NCBI GenBank assembly: GCA_003990745.1 | Contig: RBNI01002870.1 | Location: 1 to 17,273 of the forward strand | Length of the DNA stretch: 17,273 nt | Reading direction: 5' to 3' | DNA from: Jimgerdemannia flammicorona | Lineage: Eukaryota > Mucoromycota > Endogonomycetes > Endogonales > Endogonaceae | Shown here: piece after piece, positions 8,441 through 17,266 of the stretch | Position numbering within the stretch: the stretch's first letter is position 1 | Layout of the letters: every line of letters starts with the position of its first letter | Made by a program: the position numbers and the translations under genes | Notes under the pieces: model-generated | Told to the model about the DNA's origin: nothing | The model's input: only the letters and a program-made list of their open reading frames with translations | Databases searched by the model: none

Positions 8441-9485
8441 GTTATTCTCAATAGACTGGCAGAACAGGTCTTGCCTTCTAGTAAATTGGTCCAGTATCTT
8501 CAAAATCTTCATCATAATAGTAGTATGGAGTCTTTTCTTTGATATTCTTGAAGTCTGTAGCAAGGACATCCTCAAATTCATAGAGTATTTTCTTGAGCTC
8601 CATCTTGAGTGAGAATTCATTTTCAATAGTATAGCTATACTTATTCATAGTTTTCTCCTTCTTGTGCTCCAGCTCAGTGATCTTGATACTGGTGAATACT
8701 CCTCTTCCTGTTGATCTGAATCCTTTCCTTCCTCTTTCTGTTTTCTCCAACTTCTTGACTTCCATAATTCTTGACTGAAGAACTGAGAAGATCAATATCT
8801 ATACCAGTCAGTCCTTTTTCTTGATTGGAAATAGAATCATAGATTTGTGGTTTCTATTGATAAGTAGTATTTCTCTAATATAATCTGAATTAATGACTTC
8901 TTCTTCAATTGTGATTTCACTTCTCACTAGGCTGCTTCTTATCTTGAGGATTCCAATATGGTTCTTTGGAATGGTCATCTCCAGACCAGTTACAAGTAAG
9001 GTGGTTGTCTGAGGTTTGAGTACAGTTTCCTCTACTATGGTAATATCTATTCAAGCTGCATTTTCTGACTTATGTTCTGGTAGGACTGCATCAGGATGGA
9101 TCTTCTGAATCTTGATCTTGATTTTCTCTTCATTGTCACTATCTTTGAAAAGAGCTGGTGGTTCACAATCCTCTTCTTCTTTCATTTTCTTTTCTTTCCT
9201 TGCCTGTTTCTTGAGTGCCTTCTCTCTTCTTTGGTTGTAGATCTCCTTGATTTTGCCAGTACACTGGTAATACTTATTGACATACTTCATGCAGTATATT
9301 TAGATCCCATGGGGGCAGACTTCTTGTAGTATATATCCTTCCATAATCTTCTTACACCAGTTTTCTTCACTCATTCATCTGATTTTCTTCTTCTTTTTCT
9401 GGGTTTTCACCATGTAGGCTTCCTCTTGTTTGCTCACTTCTTTCTTTATCTCAGGCAGGACTTCTTTATTAATATTGATAGGAAT
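8441..9485 (-). pseudogene. Gypsy protease-RT linker region
   Basis: This is the same frame as gag, protease and RT. It is Lys/Glu-rich (for example KKQARKEKKMKEEEDCEP near 9200) and holds a segment before the RT (LYEFEDVLATDFKNIKEK near 8560) that resembles the usual lead-in to gypsy RT. No other domain was recognised. Confidence 0.7.
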
Positions 9486-9805
9486 TCACATCTTCTGTCT
9501 ATGGTAAATGATCTGCATCTTTGGCATATTCAGGTCAATTATTGCCTTGACTTTGCAAAACCATTGATTGCCAATAAGGATGTTATAGTTGGTTGCATTG
9601 GTCATAATTGCATCTACTGGAATGATTGCTCCTCCAAACTTGATGGAGATATTTTGAATCTTTTCCAGAGATGTGACTCTTGTACCATCTGCTGTGACAA
9701 ATACCAATTTGGTTGCTTCTTTAACTTCCCAACCTAGGCAGTCTGCTGCTTGCTTACTGAGGAGGCATCCTTTTACTCCTATATCAATGATAGCCTCAAA
9801 GACTC
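9486..9805 (-). pseudogene. Gypsy aspartic protease
   Basis: The active-site segment reads AIIDIGVKGCLLSK (Asp codon 9783-9785). The family motif is D-T/S-G, so Thr has become Ile by a C-to-T change. The later motif NYNILIGNQWF corresponds to the conserved second motif of retroviral-type proteases. It is in frame with gag upstream and RT downstream. It would process the polyprotein if intact. Confidence 0.87.
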
Positions 9806-10339
9806 TATCCTCAATTTAATAGATTACATAGGCAGAGGTTTTACAGTTATCTTCACTTTCTTCTCCTAAGTCTTCTTGAACATTGTTAGCCTCAGTTATC
9901 TTCCATCCTTACTCCTTGGTTGTTTCAGCAAGTCTATATCTCATTTGCTGTCTGAATATAGGTATCTCTACCAGCTGGCCAAAGGTTGCATTGATCTTTT
10001 ATTGACTGAGATCCTTGAAGATATCATACTTGAAGATCTTGGTTTTGCAAAGCTTCTTCTTCTTTTCTCCTTCACTGGCTGGAGTGGTTCCTCAGATAAT
10101 ATCCTGAACAGTCTGTTCTAGCTCTATATCTTGATCTGTTTCTTCATCTTGACTTTCTGTAGTAGTCTCCATCTGCTTTTCCATGGGGTTCTTCTTGAAT
10201 CTCCCTGGTGGCCTTTTATAGGGTTCTTTGCAGACATCCTTCTTAGTGGTCTGTACAGAATAGACCTCTCATTCTTCTTCATCTGATTCTCCAATCTTCT
10301 CAAAGTTGATGATATTGGCCTGTTTCTTATTTTGAGTGG

Positions 10340-11264
10340 CATTACTTAGCTATGTCTTGTGTTTAGTTTTACTTATACATTCATATGAGTAGTGGTCTTC
10401 TTCTCTATAGGTGTAGCAGGTACCTCTCTTCTTGTCTGAGATGACAGTGAATTTCTGAACTAAGAGACAGTCTCTTTCTTTAATTTCCTTTACCACATCT
10501 CCTAGATAGACTGTCATTTCAGCAAACTTCTTAGTAAGTTCCTCCATGGGGTCACTATTCCACTGTTACTTAGTAGCTCTTTGTTGAGGTGTGTTTCAAT
10601 TGATTACTGTAGTAGAGATTATATTGGTTGCCTTGGGTGCTTCAATTCTAACTCCAGTGACCCTCTCTATTGTATGATCTTGTTGGTATCTGGCTATCCA
10701 GTATCACTGAGCATAGGTGACCTTCTGTATCTGATCCAGGACTATTGGTAATGAGTGGATGGCCAGGGCTATCTCTGGGTAGATTCTTTTTATAAAAGTT
10801 ACTTTGGCTACTTGATCTCTGATGGTGACAGTATAATCTGTAAGAATTATCTAATATCAGATTCTGGTATAGAATGTGTTTAGATCCTCACTCATTTCTT
10901 GGCATATTGTATTGAGCTAGTCCTTCAGTATCTGCTTGATCTCATCTGTATAGTATATAGCTTGGAGTCAGATCTTCTGTGCTACTAGCATAGCATTATC
11001 ATCATTTCCTACATGGGTTACAACTGTGAATACTGCACTTGCTGGTCCTCAGAGGCTGAAGAGTATGAGAGTTACTTGCTGTCTTGCCATCAAGCTCCTT
11101 ACAGCAGCATATTGCTCAAAATCATCAATGAAGGTAATGATTGACTCATCTGAAGTATAGCTATAGAAAACTGGCAGTCTCATATCCATCTTGTCTAGAT
11201 GTCTCAGTTGTATAGTTGTTTGAGTAATAGTGGTTGTTTGTTGTTTAGCTTGAAAGTGAGGGAT
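10340..11264 (-). pseudogene. Gypsy gag with zinc knuckle
   Basis: The frame opens after a stop at 11265-11267, and the first convincing Met codon is 11187-11189 (MDMRLPVFYS). The core resembles gypsy capsid (FIDDFEQYAAVRSL… and later LNTFYTRI). Stops are scattered. The knuckle at 10377-10418 reads CYTYREEDHYSYEC: the second Cys is Tyr, and the Gly before His is Asp, both single G-to-A changes. The start codon is uncertain. Confidence 0.8.
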
Positions 11265-11299
11265 TCATCTTGAATCACCAGCCAATGGATACTAAGATG
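11265..11299 (-). other. Gypsy leader between 5' LTR and gag
   Basis: This is where a primer binding site should lie. I could not find a TGG-start complement of a tRNA 3' end directly after the LTR. Decay, a displaced site or an unusual primer could explain this. Confidence 0.4.
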
Positions 11300-11770
11300 C
11301 AATGTAGTGGATGCTTAACTTTAGAAGTACATCAGATTTCTGTATCTTAAAAACTTGATCTTCTTTGACTCCACAGAGTCCTCATGATGCAGGAGTGGTT
11401 GAGTTCAAAGTGTATCTGCCCACAGACTTACTAGTTCCTTTGCTTTCTCTTTACTTTGAACTATTTTAATCTGAGGTTTATTTGCTCTAAGATACTGAGT
11501 TATTTATACAGATTTGCTAGTTATAAGGTGGCTAAGTTATGACTAAGTTATGAGTTACTTTTCACAAGTATTAGTCCTTGACATCTGTTTGATCTTTAAC
11601 ATCTGTGAATTTTTGACATTTGTGAAGAGTTTAATATCCATGAAAACTTAATGTTTGTGAAATGACTGCTATTTGTAAGACTATACTATATTGGGAATTG
11701 AGTTCAGATATAGTGATCAAATTTCTAATTTCTCTGATTCTTATTCCTAATTTGGATCAACTGTCACAAC
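11300..11770 (-). repeat. Gypsy 5' LTR (right copy)
   Basis: It is the partner of 171-641 and somewhat less decayed. Towards the ends it reads tgtagtgg and tcacaac, so in the sense of the element the LTR runs from (t)gttgtgacag to cactaca. The exact first and last bases are uncertain by up to about 4. It contains the same six-unit tandem array as its partner. Confidence 0.9.
11578..11681. repeat. Tandem repeat of about 17 bp inside the gypsy LTR (right)
   Basis: Six imperfect units correspond one to one with 449-552. Units differ from each other and from their partners mostly by transitions. Confidence 0.7.
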
Positions 11771-11774
11771 AGCA
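11771..11774. repeat. Probable gypsy target-site duplication, right copy
   Basis: agca, against agta at 167-170. Both correspond to the same gag codons of the old copia. Confidence 0.5.
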
Positions 11775-12340
11775 AGAATTATATTTTTTGGATATTTTAT
11801 ATAAGTAATATTTTAAAAGAATATAGTTTTGTAGGGTATATAAAACTACAAGTATAGATTCAAGATTATAATACTATAAATAATTACTAATTACTTTTAA
11901 ATTATCAAACCAGTAAATAAAACTTGAAATATATATTATAATAATTTACAATAAAAGACTCTATATAATTATTATATATATATAAGCATTCTTATAAAGT
12001 AATTCTATCTAAAATCTTAGTTATTCAATCTATAAATAAAACTTAAGAAGAGTATCTATAAATATACTAATTATATCAATAATCTGATAAATTAGATGAA
12101 TTTCCTAAGTATATTAGTAGAGTATATCAGTAATAAAGACAAGGTTCTGGCCCTTATAAGAGGCCTCTCTAAGATATATAATATCATAATGATGGTCTTA
12201 TATAAGAGCAGAAAACTTATAAACTTTACCTATATAATAATAAGTTTTATCAATACAGAGATATATCAAGGAAATAGTAGTAATAATAATAATGAGAAAG
12301 TATTCTACAGATCATACAGATATGATAAGAAGTGGTTATA
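11771..12340 (+). pseudogene. Old Ty1/copia gag, 3' piece
   Basis: Translated on the + strand, it follows the younger copia gag almost residue by residue. GKNY here stands against GKDY, SNILKEYS against RNLLEECG, TLYNYYIYI against TLRDHYQQA, YINNLIN against YINNLMN, KVLALIRGLSKIYNII against KVLALIRGLPDTYNMI, and NEKVFY against DEKAFY. A net loss of about 17 bp near 11890-11950 shifts the frame from that of 41-169 to another. Most differences are C-to-T or G-to-A products, and little G or C remains. It ends near 12340, before the zinc knuckle, where the LINE appears to begin. Confidence 0.85.
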
Positions 12341-12405
12341 ATTCACATTACACAAACTTCAAGCAACAATCTTTCGACTTAAAGCAGAGGAAAGGTATTA
12401 TAAAC
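12341..12405 (+). other. Junction of old copia and LINE; probable LINE 5' leader
   Basis: Similarity to copia gag fades at about 12335-12345. Base composition then changes: a CG appears at 12374-12375, the first since the young copia. The LINE ORF1 ATG is at 12406. The exact LINE start cannot be fixed because its target duplication would lie beyond the window end. Confidence 0.45.
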
Positions 12406-13507
12406 ATGTCTTTGAGCAAGAGTTCTGATGGGTGTGCTGGGTCAGGTGGACCTGGGGCCTTTGGCTGGCAGCAGGTTGGGAGGGGTTATGGCCTGGGGAT
12501 GGGTCTCTTTGGAGGGTCGAAGGGTGGTGAGAGTACTGGAGGAGGGCTGGTGTCTGGTGGGAATAGAGGAGGAACTGGCCCTGTGAGCTTTGCTGACAAG
12601 GTGAAGGGGAGTGGATGGCCAACTGGAAGCCAGGCTGGTGCTGCAGTGAGGAAGGGCAAGGTGAGCCCTGGAAGGGGGGGAGGTTCTCTGACTGGGCGTC
12701 AATGCCAGTGTCTGGGCTGGTAATGGTGGAGGGGAGGCTGAGGCAGGCAAGGAAGAGGCTGGAAAGGTGCTGGGCAAGGACCCCTATACCGACGGCACTT
12801 TTGAGGTCTGGGAACAGGAATTGGATGCCACCTCCCCTCCTCTCATCAGGAGGGGCCCAGCAGTGAAGAGAAGGGCAACTGAGGATGTGGTGATGGAGGG
12901 GGCCCAGCGGGTGCGCTTTGGGGTCCCGGATGTGGAGAAAGGGGGCCAGGTGGTGGTGGCTAGCAAGGATGAGCTGGTGGATGTCTCTGAGGAGGAGTGG
13001 GATGAAGCCACCAGTATAGGTACTGATACCATGATGTTGGATACAGGATGGCCAGCAACCCCTGGAGGGAAGGTGGTGGGGAACTTGCTGTGGATGAGCA
13101 AGATGATGGATAATCTCGCAGCAGATACATTGGGAGAGGTGGACCTGCAGGCGATGCTGGAGGAGTATTGGGAAAGGATTCTGCAGGGCAAGGGTATGGT
13201 GGAGGCACTGAAGGGGGAAATTCTTGCAATCTTCCTAGAGGAGGAGGGTTATGAGGTCAATGGAGTGAGGAAGGTGGAGCTGGCGGTAGCTGCAGGTGAG
13301 CAGGTGGTCTACTGTTGGGTTGAGCATCATGGTTTGCAGCTCTGGAGGGAGGCTTGTCTGGAGTATAGGGAGGACTTTGAGGAGAGAGATGATGGAGCTA
13401 TGGTAGAACTTCTGGAAGGGCTGGAGGCACAGGAATCAGGGGAAAGAGAGTGAGCTGCTGAACGTGAATTGGACTTAGTGCAGGAAGAGCAGGATGCAGA
13501 CTTGTAG
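12406..13507 (+). pseudogene. LINE ORF1 (Gag-like, Gly-rich N-terminus)
   Basis: The frame starts at ATG 12406. About 80 residues are Gly/Ser-rich, then GPVSFADKVKG, a SFAD segment common in LINE ORF1 proteins. A frameshift lies at or just after a run of seven G at 12674-12680. The other frame then continues with an acidic region to a TGA at 13451-13453. Reading on in the same frame gives a charged tail (AAERELDLVQEEQDADL) and a TAG at 13505-13507, probably the original end. A TGA at 12689-12691 also falls in the second frame. No zinc knuckle was found. ORF1 proteins bind the element RNA; that role is inferred from position and the SFAD segment only. Confidence 0.72.
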
Positions 13508-13538
13508 AGGATAAGATATTTCTTAAACATTATTCCCT

Positions 13539-14324
13539 ATGAACAGTACAACTAATATTTTCTCTTTGAATGTGAATGGGTTGTGGGGATCTGGATGGCA
13601 TAAGAACATTTTTACTTGGCTCAAGGGATTGGAGGTGGACCTCTTTTTACTACAGGATGTGAGGTGTGAGGATGAGGATGATAGGATGGAGTGGACTAGG
13701 GAATGGGGTGGGGCCGCTGCTTGGTTTGGAAAGGTGGTGATTCTGATGAGGAAGGGTAGAGGGGACTTGGAGAGTATCAGGAGCTGGGGGGATCACTTGG
13801 TCTGGGGAGATTGGCAGAGGCTGGTGTGGGAGTTAGTGAGAGTTGGCTCTTGCTACTGCCCTGCAGTTAGGGGTGAGAGAATTGCATGGATCGAGGAACT
13901 GATGGAGGAGGGTATTCTCTTGGAGGAAGGGGTTGATGTTCTGGGGGGGGACTTTAATATGGTTCGGGATCAGCATCTCGATAGAACTGATAGAGGGAGG
14001 AGTGCAGGGGGGAGAAGTGGAGGGCTGGGGGCGTGGGAGGAGGTGGAGAGGTTGAGCTCATTGGGAGATATGGGCAGAACACATTGGGGTGATGCAAGGG
14101 TCTATACGTATTGGGTGAATGGCTTAGGTACCAGGATTGACTGGATTCTAATGGCTGAGTGTTGGGGTTCTGATGTTTGGAAGTCATTAGAGGTAGAGTG
14201 GTGCCCATGGTCTGACCACTGGGGACTGTTGGGGCAGGGGCAGTTTGGGGGAAGTGGAGATGGACCCAGACATTGGCGCCTTAACTCCTCTCTACTGGCT
14301 GAGAAGGGGTTGTGGGACTCATAG
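13539..14324 (+). pseudogene. LINE ORF2 AP-like endonuclease domain
   Basis: Motifs in order are SLNVNG (residues 9-14), LLQD (37-40), SCYCPA (104-109), GDFN (137-140), THW (181-183), TRIDWIL (198-204) and SDHWGL (225-230). These are the exonuclease/endonuclease/phosphatase family motifs that make the target nick. The metal-binding Glu usually found in LLQE is Asp here; this could be a family variant or a damaging change. The catalytic Asp and His of the last motif remain. Confidence 0.93.
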
Positions 14325-14804
14325 GTGGAGGACATTCAGGCGAAGGTTGCTGTGTAGCAGCATGAGGGTTTGTCTGTGGATGTCCATTGGAAACATTTGA
14401 AAGAGGCTGTGAGAGTCTTCTGGAGAGGAGCTGGTAGGGAGGCTGGGAGGTGGAGGAGGGAGCGTACAAGGTATGCTTCCAATAGACTGCGGAGAATGCA
14501 ATTGGATTGGGCAGATCTGCTCACTTCTGTTGGAGTGGAGGACTGGAGGATAGAGAGAGCGAAATTGGAGATAGTGGAACTATAACAGGTGTTGCAAGAT
14601 GAGGAGGAGACTCATATGTGAGGCATGGCTGCCAGGCTACAGTGGCAGAGGCTTGAGGAGGGTGAGCGGCCTTCTAGGTACTTATCGAGACTCCTCAATG
14701 CTAGGAGAGTGTGGCATTGGTGGGATGGGGCCCTGGATGCCGATGGGGACATGGTGCATGACACACAATGAATCTTAGGAGTTTTGAAGGAGTGATGGCA
14801 GGAT

Positions 14805-16271
14805 TTGTGGAGTGAGGAAGAAGGGGGTGCTGATGAGGAGGTGATTGCCAATACACTTGAGGAGTGGGGGCCACTGCAAGTAGCTGATTTGGATGACTTG
14901 ATCTTACCAGTGCAAGGAGAGGAGATTCAGAGTATCCTTGCAGCGACTAAACTTGTAACATCACCAGGGGAGGATGGATTGCTGTGGGACTTCTGGAAAA
15001 AGATGGTGAAGGTCCCTGGAGTTTTGGGTGAGATGGCTGCCCTCTGTGACCATGTTATTCAGAGGGGTGAGTGGGTTGGAGAGCAGGACCTTGGGCTGGT
15101 GGCCTTATTGTACAAAGATAAAGGGAGAAGGGAGGACTGGAAGAATTGGAGACTGATTATGCTCCTGGATATGGACAGAAAATTGGTGACTAAGGTGATT
15201 GTCGCTAGGCTGCAGAAAGTTGCCCAAGGGGTGCTGGGGGAGGAGCAGCGGGGCTTTGTTGGGGGCAGGCTTATAAGAGATGGGACTGCTTGGATTCATG
15301 ATGTCATTGAAGGGGCTCAGGTCTGTGGTCTCAATGGAAGGTTGGTTTTCTTAGACCAGGAGAAGACATATGACCGGGTATGGCGGGTTTGGCTGGGCAA
15401 GGTGTTAGATCGAATTGGTGTTCCTCTAAGGTTTCGGGCCTCTATGTTGAGTCTACTGGGGAGCAGTCAGGTGGCGTTGATGTGTAATGGACACTATGGT
15501 TTGGTATTTTCCTTGGGAAGAGGAGTTCCTCAGGGGGATCCTTTGTCCCCTATTCTATATGCTCTTTCGCTGGAGCCGTTGATGGATCAGATTCACCGAA
15601 AGGTGGTGGGGCTCTCCATCTATGATATAGGGTAGAAGGTTGGGGCCTTTGCTGATGACATGGTGGTTGGACTTGGGTCTGTGGCTGATGTCAAGGCACT
15701 GAAGGAGACAGTGGATTAGTATGAGGCTCACTCTGGGGCGAAGCTCAACTGGAATAAGTGTGAGACGATGGTGCTAGGAAATGGGCTAGTGGGTGGGGAC
15801 ATCATTGGAACAATTGTCCCTACTGGTGGGGTGGTGTGGTATCTGGGCATTTTCCTCTCTATATATGGCTCAGTCCTGCCACAGGTGTGGTGGAAGAGCA
15901 GAGTGACCATGTGGGGGGAGGCCCTTCGAGGTTGGGGAGGCCACCATATCTCTCTGGCAGGACGGGTGATAGTACTGAATGTATATTGGTTCCCCAAGCT
16001 ATGGTATGTGGCCTATCACCTAGACTTCCCAGCGTGGGTGGTGAAGAGGCTGATGAAAGTGGCTAGAGATTGGATCTGGGCAGGGAGGAGGGCCCAGGTC
16101 AGTTGGGATACTTTGGTGATACTGGTGGTCAGGGGGGGTCTAGGTCTTGTGGATTTCCCCAGACAGTTACACTGTTTGCGAGCCTGGTGGCTGAAGAGAG
16201 CTGCTGAACTGTGGGGTGGGGGTTGGGTGCCTCTGCTGCAGAAGGTGTGGGAGATGAGATCCTCCCCTTGA
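14805..16271 (+). pseudogene. LINE ORF2 reverse transcriptase domain
   Basis: Palm and finger motifs are clear: SPGEDGLLWDFWK, WKNWRLIMLLD, GEEQRGFVGGRLIRD, VFLDQEKTYDRV (15351 on), GVPQGDPLSPILYALSLEPL (15522 on) and the catalytic box FADD at 15648-15659. Both active-site aspartates are intact. Two stops lie close to FADD, at 15633 and 15717. The conserved thumb-like segment WYLGIFLS and the W-rich region follow. Confidence 0.95.
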
Positions 16272-16700
16272 GGGTCCTCTGGAGATCTGCTCTCTATGGT
16301 GGGGCTGAATGGTGCTCGGTAGCTGCGATTCAAGGGCTTTTGGTGGGGAGTGGTAGAGAGAGCACACTGAATTGGCCTGCATTGGCAGGGCAATGAGGGG
16401 AAGGTGATGTGGGGGCCTAGTATATGGAGTTGGGATAGGCTGCTCCTGGGGGGTGCCCCACTTGTAATATTTGATATTGGAGATAGAGTGGAGTGCTAGC
16501 AGTGTCTTGGCCTGGATCTTTGGCCGAGTGGCTGGCAGGCAGCAGGGATTGGCAAGGAGTGGGACTGGGCAGGTATCTGGTCTTGGAGTGCCAAGGTGCG
16601 ACAGTGGCTTCCTCTTAAATACTGGGTAGTATGGTGGTGGATACTGTGGAGGAATGTCATGTTGAATTTCCAAACTGGGCATCTGGTGGATGGTGACCGC

Positions 16701-16778
16701 TTTGAGTGTGAGGAGTGTTACAATGTAGGGCAGGCTGGGGGTCTGGTGTAGACACCAGAACATTGGCTAGGAGAGTGT
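16701..16778 (+). other. LINE ORF2 C-terminal zinc knuckle
   Basis: Cys codons at 16707 and 16716, His at 16761 and Cys at 16776 give C-x2-C-x14-H-x4-C, the arrangement found near the end of L1-type and related ORF2 proteins (zf-RVT type). A TAG at 16749 lies inside it. All four ligands survive. Confidence 0.75.
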
Positions 16779-17163
16779 GAGGTATTGGGGGACTTTTGGG
16801 TAGTAATTGGGAATAGACTGAGTATAGAGCACAGGCAGGTTAGTGTGGGAGGCCGCTGGGATGACTTGAAATTTCAGCTAGTGGGGGGGGTGGGTGATAG
16901 TTGGCTCACTGTAGGTTGGGTGTTAGCAGTATGGGTAGGACTGACGGGTCATTGGCTCTTTGTATTTGAAGAGGGGAGGCAGATGGGACTGCAGGAGAAG
17001 GTGGTATGGTGGGAGGAGCTATTGGGGGATCTGTTGACTGGATAGTGGGTTGGTTGGGGTCCTCTGGGAGGGAGATGGCACAGTTTGGTAACTAGAATAT
17101 GTGAGCAAAGTGGTGGGAGGGTAGGGATTGTGTTGGATAAAGTGGAATTTCATCAGGAAGGGG

Positions 17164-17184
17164 TAGGGGGGGGGTGCCCCCCTA
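17164..17184 (+). other. G-rich perfect hairpin in the LINE 3' region
   Basis: TAGGGGGG (17164-17171) pairs perfectly with CCCCCCTA (17177-17184), leaving a loop of five bases. Two further G5 runs follow at 17185-17189 and just after 17195. A stable RNA stem near the 3' end is used by the reverse transcriptase of some LINEs to select its template; that role here is inference. G-quadruplex formation by the nearby runs is also possible. Confidence 0.7.
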
Positions 17185-17238
17185 GGGGGATCGGATAGGG
17201 GGTAGGATCACTGTATTTATATGGGATAGAAGGGTATT

Positions 17239-17244
17239 AATAAA
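17239..17244 (+). promoter_or_regulatory. Polyadenylation signal of the LINE
   Basis: AATAAA lies about 22 bp before the terminal A-run, the normal spacing for a eukaryotic cleavage signal. Confidence 0.7.
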
Positions 17245-17266
17245 GGAATGGAGTCCAAGTGACTAT

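Larger units (their letters stand above)
171..11770 (-). mobile_element. Ty3/gypsy LTR retrotransposon, decayed, host of a nested copia
   Basis: Two direct repeats of about 470 bp (171-641 and 11300-11770, constant offset 11129) bound the element. Between them, on the - strand, lie recognisable gag, protease, RT, RNase H and integrase segments in the order PR-RT-RH-INT, which defines Ty3/gypsy. Removing the nested copia (1194-6066) and one 5-bp duplication leaves about 6.7 kb, a normal size for the superfamily. The element is dead: the protease motif is D-I-G, the RT box is YVDN, and there are many stops and at least two frameshifts. No CG dinucleotide was seen in its 6.7 kb. Confidence 0.92.
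13539..17045 (+). pseudogene. LINE ORF2 polyprotein (endonuclease, RT, zinc knuckle)
   Basis: One reading frame runs from ATG 13539, 31 bp after the presumed ORF1 end, to at least TAG 17043-17045, about 1,168 codons, a normal ORF2 length. Thirteen earlier stops interrupt it, at 14322, 14355, 14583, 14619, 14769, 14793, 15633, 15717, 16269, 16320, 16368, 16497 and 16749. No frameshift was needed to follow homology across them. Every stop fits CGA, CAG or CAA changed to TGA, TAG or TAA. The frame is extraordinarily rich in Trp (16 of 167 codons in 15768-16268). The product would nick DNA and reverse transcribe in place. The last stop may also be mutational, since the frame stays open to about 17200. 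Confidence 0.93.

Noticed and set aside
10124..10342. Basic 72-residue frame on the - strand beside gypsy gag
   Set aside because: Gag, protease and RT all lie in a different frame that spans this stretch; this one is a shadow.
12280..12300. (AAT)n-like microsatellite
   Set aside because: Short and imperfect, and it falls at the Asn-rich/acidic part of the old copia gag, so coding decay explains it.
12442..12777. Open Pro/Ser-rich frames on the - strand across the LINE (also near 12960-13229, 14281-14524 and 16167-16763)
   Set aside because: They are antisense shadows of LINE ORF1 and ORF2. Low C on the sense strand removes stops from the antisense frames and gives spurious Pro/Ser/His-rich proteins.
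17164..17189. Bacterial-type terminator
   Set aside because: The sequence is eukaryotic, the stem is not followed by a T-run, and it sits inside a LINE tail.
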